From contig DUFJ01000051.1 in NCBI GenBank assembly GCA_013331925.1, forward strand, positions 577 through 6,785: DNA of 6,209 nt, given 5' to 3'. Shown in pieces: positions 1 to 4,800 of the stretch. How positions within the stretch are numbered: position 1 is the first letter of the stretch; every line of letters begins with the position of its first letter. The position numbers were made by a program, and so were the translations under genes. The stretch is from Candidatus Iainarchaeum sp. (GTDB taxonomy: Archaea; Iainarchaeota; Iainarchaeia; Iainarchaeales; UBA10191). A model generated the notes under the pieces. The model was not told the origin of the DNA. It saw nothing but the letters and a program-made list of their open reading frames with translations, and searched no databases.

Positions 1-644
1 GCTGCCCCGCATTCAGGGCAGAAAACCAGGTGCTCTGTTTTTGTTCCACAATTAGGGCAGGAGTTTTTTTCGCTCTCTACCTCTTTGAAAAAGCTTTCTG
101 AATCCTCGCCTTCAGGCAGCGCATCAAGGCTTTGTTTCAACTCTTCACTGTTAATGTTAAAGTCTTCAATCCCAATTTCTTTTTGCTTCTTTTTTCCGGT
201 GCTTTCTTCGCTCAACAACTTTTCATCCTTGAATAGTTCTGCAATGCTTGTTTCAGAAGGCTTTCCCCTGACTTCAAAACCTGAAGGTTCTTGAGCCCTG
301 GGCTTTCTTGCTTCCTTTGAGGCCTTTTCTTCCTGCGCCTGCCTTGCGTGCCTGAACCTTCCGTGCTCTTCCCCCTCTATTCCTTCAATTGCCGCCTGTT
401 TTTTCGCCTGCTCGTAAATGCTTTCCGCAATCTCTTCACCCTCGCTTTCTTTCGGAAGCCTGTTGAACCTTTGCTTAAACCGCCTTATCTCTTTTTCCGC
501 CATCTCGCTGCTGTTCTGCTTTAGCTCTTCCTTTAATTCCTCAACGCTCTTTCCGTAAGGCGCCTGGCTTTCTTCCGGAGCCTGGCCTTTCCTGTAAAAG
601 CGCCTTAGCCTTCTTGGAACTGTTTCCGGGCTTTCACTGGCCAA
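1..644 (-). CDS. Charged soluble protein with zinc ribbon, 3' end outside window
   Basis: The open frame is read leftward from a UUG at 644-642 and has no stop before the window edge, giving at least 214 residues. It begins MASESPETVPRRLRRFYRKG. The first 170 or so residues are highly charged, rich in Glu, Lys, Arg and Gln, with helical stretches such as KSVEELKEELKQ and EIRRFKQRFNRLP and no membrane segment. Near the edge lies a typical zinc ribbon, CPNCGT...FCPECG, with four cysteines in two CPxC knuckles 9 residues apart. Such ribbons bind structural zinc and mediate protein or nucleic-acid contacts in many archaeal proteins, so they do not by themselves give a function. The UUG start is chosen because AAGGAG lies 6 nt upstream and no ATG occurs in frame until 503-501. 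The gene overlaps the end of the membrane-protein gene by 11 nt, suggesting translational coupling. Alternatively it is the cytoplasmic C-terminal part of that protein, separated by a one-base frameshift. Confidence 0.75.
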   Translation of the reverse strand, partial: MASESPETVPRRLRRFYRKGQAPEESQAPYGKSVEELKEELKQNSSEMAEKEIRRFKQRFNRLPKESEGEEIAESIYEQAKKQAAIEGIEGEEHGRFRHARQAQEEKASKEARKPRAQEPSGFEVRGKPSETSIAELFKDEKLLSEESTGKKKQKEIGIEDFNINSEELKQSLDALPEGEDSESFFKEVESEKNSCPNCGTKTEHLVFCPECGA

Positions 645-1110
645 CTGAATCTCCTTCTCTCTTTTTCAAGGATTCCCTTATCTTCTCAACCTGCTCACTG
701 CTAAGGCTCTTGTTGAGAATAAACTGCTTGTCTGAGAGAAGCTGGTCAACACTTTTTTCAGAAACTATCTGCGCGAGCGCTCTCTCTTTAGGGATTGCAA
801 CATTAAGCTTTCTTGAAGCAAAAAACCTTCTCCTCAAGGAAAGCGCTATCAAGGCAATTATGAGCGTTATAGTCAGCACTACTGGAAACAATGCCTGCAT
901 TCCCAAAGCTATTGAAGTAGCAAGCCATAGAATGCTGAAAAAAAGCCCGAAGATAATGCTCCACCCAATCCTGTAATTCTCTTCCAGAATCCTGACCTTA
1001 GGCTGTGCTGTTCTCAACAGCAAATACCCAAGGCTGTAAGAGCCTATTACAAAATAAGCTAAAACAATGAGTTCTAAGGCCTCAAAGCCTAAAATCTCAA
1101 ACCAGGGCAT
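634..1110 (-). CDS. Three-helix membrane protein with cytoplasmic helical tail
   Basis: The 158-residue protein starts MPWFEILGFEALELIVLAYF and ends with UGA at 636-634. Three hydrophobic segments are visible at about residues 11-32, 48-70 and 73-92. They are followed by the basic stretch SLRRRFFASRK, then a hydrophilic, helix-prone tail of about 60 residues containing SSEQVEKIRESLKKRE. By the positive-inside rule the tail is cytoplasmic. The pattern after helix 1 (GYLLLRTAQP..., then a second helix starting with IGWS) faintly recalls archaeal DUF1616-type membrane domains, but this is too weak to name. I chose the ATG at 1110 because a TATA-like element lies about 32 bp upstream. In-frame ATGs at 1155 and 1197 would leave almost no promoter space or run into the divergent gene. 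No Shine-Dalgarno precedes 1110, so a near-leaderless mRNA is likely. The downstream zinc-ribbon gene overlaps its end, and the two probably form an operon or were once one gene. Confidence 0.8.
   Translation of the reverse strand: MPWFEILGFEALELIVLAYFVIGSYSLGYLLLRTAQPKVRILEENYRIGWSIIFGLFFSILWLATSIALGMQALFPVVLTITLIIALIALSLRRRFFASRKLNVAIPKERALAQIVSEKSVDQLLSDKQFILNKSLSSEQVEKIRESLKKREGDSVGQ
651..656 (-). promoter_or_regulatory. Shine-Dalgarno AAGGAG for the zinc-ribbon gene
   Basis: On the minus strand AAGGAG (656 to 651) is followed by a 6-nt spacer and then UUG at 644-642. Spacing and sequence are canonical. It lies inside the last codons of the upstream membrane-protein gene, so terminating ribosomes would be released next to it. 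It is the main argument that the frame change here is a gene boundary and not a frameshift. Confidence 0.5.
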
Positions 1111-1124
1111 GTAATTACTAAAAA

Positions 1125-1132
1125 TATTTATA
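1125..1132 (+). promoter_or_regulatory. TATA-like element for the rightward membrane gene
   Basis: TATTTATA at 1125-1132 is centred about 29 bp before the ATG at 1158, the distance expected for a leaderless or nearly leaderless archaeal transcript. No Shine-Dalgarno precedes that ATG. Only 5 bp separate it from the leftward TATA-like element, so the two divergent promoters share a 47-bp gap between start codons. Confidence 0.45.
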
Positions 1133-1137
1133 CCACT

Positions 1138-1146
1138 TAATAAATA
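1138..1146 (-). promoter_or_regulatory. TATA-like element for the leftward genes
   Basis: The minus strand reads TATTTATTA from 1146 to 1138, centred about 32 bp before the ATG at 1110. An archaeal start site about 26 bp downstream would give a leader of only a few bases, consistent with the absence of a Shine-Dalgarno. A second candidate, TATAAATA (1132 to 1125), is a better TATA match on this strand but would put the start site inside the coding region, so it is less likely to serve this gene. Confidence 0.4.
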
Positions 1147-1157
1147 TTCTTGCATAT

Positions 1158-1598
1158 ATGGCAGATTTGTTGCAATCCCTTTGGGGAATCGTCGCATTGC
1201 TTGTTTTCCTGCTCATCCTTGCAGTTCCTGGAACTATTGCAGTAATTGCATTCAGCAGGCTGAAGGGCAGGATTGCAAAAAAATTCAAGCTCTCCTGGAT
1301 AAAAGCTTCCTTTATTTCAACATTCATTGCAATGTTTCTTTTAGTGCTTGTGCTTTATCTAATCCCCTTCCTGCAGGTTTTGAGCTTTACGCAAAACGAT
1401 TTCCTTCCTTCAGGAATTCAAACGCAAATAATTGAAGCTGAAAATAGCGAAGAGCTGATTGAACAGCCTTTCCAGGCAAACTACTTTCTTGACTTGATTA
1501 TTTTTTCAGTGATAACCATTTTGCGCTTGCTCTTTGTTGCCCTGGTTTTGAGCCTTTTGCTCCTGCCTTTGGAACTGATAGGTTCTGCGGTTTTTTGA
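1158..1598 (+). CDS. Polytopic membrane protein, frame interrupted by in-frame UGA
   Basis: The frame from ATG 1158 gives 146 residues before UGA at 1596-1598. Hydrophobic segments lie at about residues 7-33, 50-74 and 110-140. The loop between the first two is basic (RLKGRIAKKFK, cytoplasmic). The loop between the second and third is acidic (IIEAENSEELIEQ, outside). Helix 3 therefore ends inside the cell, exactly at GSAVF and the UGA. The same frame continues past it with a Lys-rich loop and a fourth hydrophobic helix, so the ancestral protein was probably 192 residues with four helices. The present product would be a three-helix truncated form unless the UGA is read through. A single G-to-A change from a UGG tryptophan codon would explain it. 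I recognise no family. The gene diverges from the leftward membrane-protein gene across a 47-bp promoter region and probably starts on a leaderless mRNA. Confidence 0.75.
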   Translation: MADLLQSLWGIVALLVFLLILAVPGTIAVIAFSRLKGRIAKKFKLSWIKASFISTFIAMFLLVLVLYLIPFLQVLSFTQNDFLPSGIQTQIIEAENSEELIEQPFQANYFLDLIIFSVITILRLLFVALVLSLLLLPLELIGSAVF

Positions 1599-1736
1599 AA
1601 GCTTGCAAAGAAAAAGTCCGCAAACATTCTCGCATTTTATGCCTCAATCTTTACGGCAATGGTTGTTGCGGTAATTGTTGTTTTTGCTTTCCCTTGGATT
1701 CCAGCAGGCCTGCTTTATTTCCTTTATTTTGCCTGA
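1596..1736 (+). other. Same-frame continuation after UGA (fourth membrane helix)
   Basis: After UGA 1596-1598 the same frame stays open for 45 codons to a second UGA at 1734-1736. It begins KLAKKKSAN, a basic loop of the kind expected on the cytoplasmic side after helix 3. A hydrophobic helix of about 24 residues follows (ILAFYASIFTAMVVAVIVVF at its core), then a short hydrophobic end. There is no start codon or Shine-Dalgarno at its beginning to make it a separate gene; the only ATG lies within the helix. The fit of charge and topology to the preceding ORF argues that it is, or recently was, the C-terminus of the same protein. It could be a remnant of a nonsense mutation, a readthrough extension or the result of a base error. 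Confidence 0.6.
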
Positions 1737-1744
1737 TTCTCTAG

Positions 1745-1761
1745 TTTTTAAAAAGCGCTTT
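1745..1761 (+). terminator. T-run and adjoining palindromes, possible terminator
   Basis: TTTTTAAAAA (1745-1754) is a perfect 10-bp palindrome starting with a run of five T, placed 9 bp after the final UGA of the membrane gene. Oligo-T runs suffice for transcription termination in many archaea. It overlaps a second perfect palindrome, AAAGCGCTTT (1752-1761). The second could instead be a regulator site for the downstream gene, since it ends 10 bp before that gene's TATA-like element. Confidence 0.35.
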
Positions 1762-1763
1762 AG

Positions 1764-1778
1764 CAAAGAATTAAATAA
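1764..1778 (+). promoter_or_regulatory. BRE/TATA-like promoter of the giant gene
   Basis: CAAAGAA (1764-1770), a purine-rich BRE-like sequence, is joined directly to TTAAATAA (1771-1778), a TATA-like box. A start site about 26 bp downstream of the box centre falls near 1800. That gives a leader of roughly 17 nt carrying the AGGTG ribosome binding site. This suggests the giant gene has its own promoter and does not depend on the membrane gene before it. Confidence 0.5.
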
Positions 1779-1806
1779 GAATCAAGCGTTATTTCTTACA
1801 AATTCC

Positions 1807-1811
1807 AGGTG
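1807..1811 (+). promoter_or_regulatory. Shine-Dalgarno AGGTG selecting the UUG start
   Basis: AGGTG lies 6 nt before UUG 1818-1820 and matches the archaeal anti-Shine-Dalgarno core (GGAGGTGATC). An in-frame GUG at 1809-1811 lies within this motif and would add VCF, leaving no room for a binding site. The UUG is therefore preferred. Confidence 0.55.
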
Positions 1812-1817
1812 TGTTTT

Positions 1818-1889
1818 TTGCTGAAAAAAATAGCCAACATTCTCCTCATACTATTGATTTTCGCGCCTCAACTAAGCTTTGCGATAGCG
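1818..1889 (+). other. Signal peptide of the giant protein
   Basis: Residues 1-24 have two lysines at positions 3-4, an unbroken hydrophobic core (IANILLILLIFAP) and small residues at the end. A-I-A before Q25 fits the -3/-1 rule for signal peptidase I. SFA before I23 is an alternative cut. There is no lipobox cysteine, so a lipoprotein is unlikely. A retained N-terminal anchor is possible if cleavage fails. Confidence 0.75.
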
Positions 1890-4800
1890 CAGGAAACTCC
1901 TTTGGAAACAATTCCTGCAGAACAGCCCCAAGACAGCCTTCTTGATGAGATAGCCCAGCCTTCAACTGCCTCATTCGCCTGCAGGCTTTCCACGCTTACT
2001 GATGCAGAAAACCAGAGGCTTTTGGATTTGAGAAGGCAGGTGCCTTCTTTTGACAGCATAGACTCTAACGCTCCAGCAGACACTCACAGGGAAGAATTAG
2101 AAAACAATACAGCATTGCTTCCTGACACTGAAGGAGAGATTGCCTTAAAGCAAAAATTCCCAAACCAGGAGATAAAGCCTGCAGAAATTGCCTGGGCCTT
2201 GAATCTTTCAGGCAAGGGAGCATTTGCGATTGGCGTTGTTCTTGATGACACTTTAAGGCTTGGAACCTGTAAAGGAACTGCCGGAGACGTGAATAAAAAC
2301 TGCCAGGTCAGAGACAAGGGCTTGACTTTCAAGAATGACGGCGCTGGAATAGTTTCCGGTGTCAAGACCGCTTTTTGGAAAGACTTGTTTCCTACAGCAG
2401 GAGGCAAGAATACAGGCACAAGCCAGCAAACTTTGGATTTTCTTTCCGCAGAGCTTGAAATTGAAAACCCTTCGCCAACTCCAGAGAATGAATTGAATCT
2501 GGAGAATTCTCAAATTCCACTCCAGACCGCTGTTAGAGTGCAAGGTGATGCGCTGCAAAACAGGGTTGAGGCCTCAAGCTTTGAAGCGTCCATGGGCACA
2601 ACTTGCCAGAACAATTCCTGCCTTATAAGCACTTACTCAATGTTTGACAAATACTTTAACGCGATGTTTTCTTCAGGCCTTGTTCTCTCAAACATTTTTC
2701 CGACTTTAATGGGAAAAACAGCCTACTTGTTCAAAACCGGAAAGGCTCGAGGCTTTTGGGGATTTAAAGGCGGAATTCCTGGATTGAAAAAAGAGGTAAA
2801 GGCTTTTGCAACCCCAAGCGAAGCCCTTGCAAGCCTTGGAAGAAAGCCTATTGAAAAATTTGATTTTCTCTCCAGAAAATACACTTTGCAGGAATTCACC
2901 AATGACCTGTACACTTCAGGCCCTGGAGGCACTCCGCCAGCATTTGTTTTTGACGGCTCTTACAGCAATTGGGAGCAAAAGTTTTTTGCAGAAAGTGCGC
3001 AAAAACTAAACACCTATGAGCTAAGGAGAAAAGTCGTTGACCAGGCTGCCATAGTGCATCGTTATTCCCAGGCTTCAAAGCAGATGAAAGATTTTATCCT
3101 TGCTGAAAAGAATGCCGGAACAATGACGCAGACAGAAGCAGGCCAATTCATGACAAAACTCGTCAAGGACTGGGATGATGGCGCAACGCATTTTGACTTT
3201 GCTGCAGCAATAGCCAAGAACGATAGGACTGGCCTGAACGAAGCCTATGTAAAAGACCTGACCTCAGGCCAGCTTGTTAGATTAACCCACGAGAACGTTC
3301 CTTCAAACTTGTTTAAGGAGTTTGCAGAAACAGGGCGTTTTGGCGCAAGAGCTCCAAGGCTGGCTTCTTTTGAATCAGACGCTGCAGGAGCCTTGCAGGT
3401 TTACAAGGCAAATCCTGTAGGAGCCGCTCTCTCTACAGGAGTTCCGTTTGACACTTTCGAGGCAAGCGTTAGAGGCGGCCAGTATGCTGGACAGCAAGTA
3501 GCTGTAAGGCTGCAGAACGGCTCTTACATGCCAGCAACTATTGACAATTTGACTTACATTAGAACCAATACTGCAGGGACTGTTGATGTTTTCAAGTCCG
3601 CAATAACTTTGGACTCGGTCATAACTCCTGAAAACTTTTCCGGAAGAATGCTTGAATGGGCTCCGACCAGGATTGACTCTATTGAAAGGCAGGTGGGAAA
3701 ATTCACTACCTCTCTTAAAGAGAAAGGCTGGGCTTCAAGAAAATATTATTCACTGCTTGACAAGCAGTTGCTTGAGGAGAAAGAGCTTTTGAAAAGCTAT
3801 CTTGGCAGTCTTGCGGGCGCTGCAAAATGGACTGCGTATCCTTTCCTTTACTGGTACGTGAAAAAAGGCGGGCCTCCGGGATTGGAGTCTGCGGAAGTTT
3901 CAACGTACAGGCTGCCTGATACTTGGTCGGAAATTTCCCTAAGCCAGGGAACTGAAAGCATTTACAGCGACGCTTTCGTGGATTTTTTCTCAAACGCCGG
4001 AAGCGATGAAGGAGACATTTTCGTGCAATTGTTGAACAAGCTTCCTTGGAAAGCTTTAGTGATTGACCCTATCGCGGAAAAAACCCCTTGGGCTGCCTGG
4101 CTTAGCAAAATCACTGGAGAAGGCTACAGGCCAAATGTTGAAAATTTGGCGTTCTTCCTTTACGGGCCTCAAAGAAAATGCTCTTCCTGCACCGCAAGCT
4201 TAAAGTCGCAAAACTTCCAGGACTTCAGCTTTTCCTTCACCACCAAAGAGCAGTTGAACTCTTTCATTTTCGAGGACACTGTTACTGAAAAGGCAAAGGA
4301 AAAAGGCCAAACCCTCATTGCCTACTCTCATCATTCGGACCTGACTGGAAAGACTTCCGAAGGCCAAGGCAATACTATAGACATTGCAGACTCTGTTAGA
4401 AAGAAAGAAACCTGCACTGACGCCACTAAGGAGGCAATGTTTGGGTTTGACACCGGAGCTCGAGGCTCTGCTGCAATTTTAGGCGGCACTGAAGCATTAG
4501 CTTACGCTTTTTTCGGCCTGCCTGGAGTTGCTGTCACAGCAATACAGCAGGTTTACTTTGCGCCAAAATTCAATGATTGCGTGGATGACAAGGAAGGCTA
4601 TTTCATCCATTATTTTGTGCCAAACGCCAAAGGCCAGGAAAAAACAGCAAGCTCTTCAATAGCTGGAGCAGAAAAAGCCTCTGACATCATACAGCAAGGC
4701 CAGAACGCTGTCTCTAACTTTCTCTCAAGCGTTGGAACAAAGGTTGAAAGCCCTCAAGAGGAAGCTCAAGCCCAAGGCTTGACTCCAGAAGAATTGCAGC

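Noticed and set aside
85..294. Plus-strand open frame giving a Ser/Leu-rich 69-residue peptide
   Set aside because: It is antisense to the zinc-ribbon gene, and its Ser/Leu/Phe bias is the mirror of that gene's Glu/Lys/Arg codons. No ribosome binding site or promoter.
661..669. Classic -1 ribosomal slippage site at the A-run
   Set aside because: The zero-frame codons are AAA AAG preceded by G, not the X XXY YYZ pattern, and the frame change needed is +1 (or -2), so a standard -1 heptamer does not fit.
614..976. Plus-strand 120-residue open frame
   Set aside because: Antisense to the end of the membrane-protein gene; its composition is explained by that gene, which has coherent helices and a charged tail.
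1111..1197. Upstream extension of the leftward membrane protein to ATG 1155 or 1197
   Set aside because: It would overlap or abut the divergent gene's start and consume the only promoter region. The extra residues (MRRFPKGIATNLPY) are the antisense of a good membrane helix.
1596..1598. General UGA-to-Trp code change, or selenocysteine, as the explanation for the in-frame stop
   Set aside because: The giant gene uses only UGG for 18 tryptophans and has no in-frame UGA, so a global code change is unlikely. No convincing stem-loop or selenoprotein-like motif was found near the codon, although archaeal SECIS elements can lie in the untranslated region, so selenocysteine is disfavoured, not excluded.
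1599..1640. Hairpin after the in-frame UGA that could promote readthrough
   Set aside because: Only a 4-bp TTGC/GCAA pairing with a 13-base loop is visible, too weak to count as a recoding structure.
1868..3993. Minus-strand open frames of 60 to 111 residues inside the giant gene
   Set aside because: They are shadows of the 1464-codon plus-strand frame, lack initiation signals and have no coherent composition.
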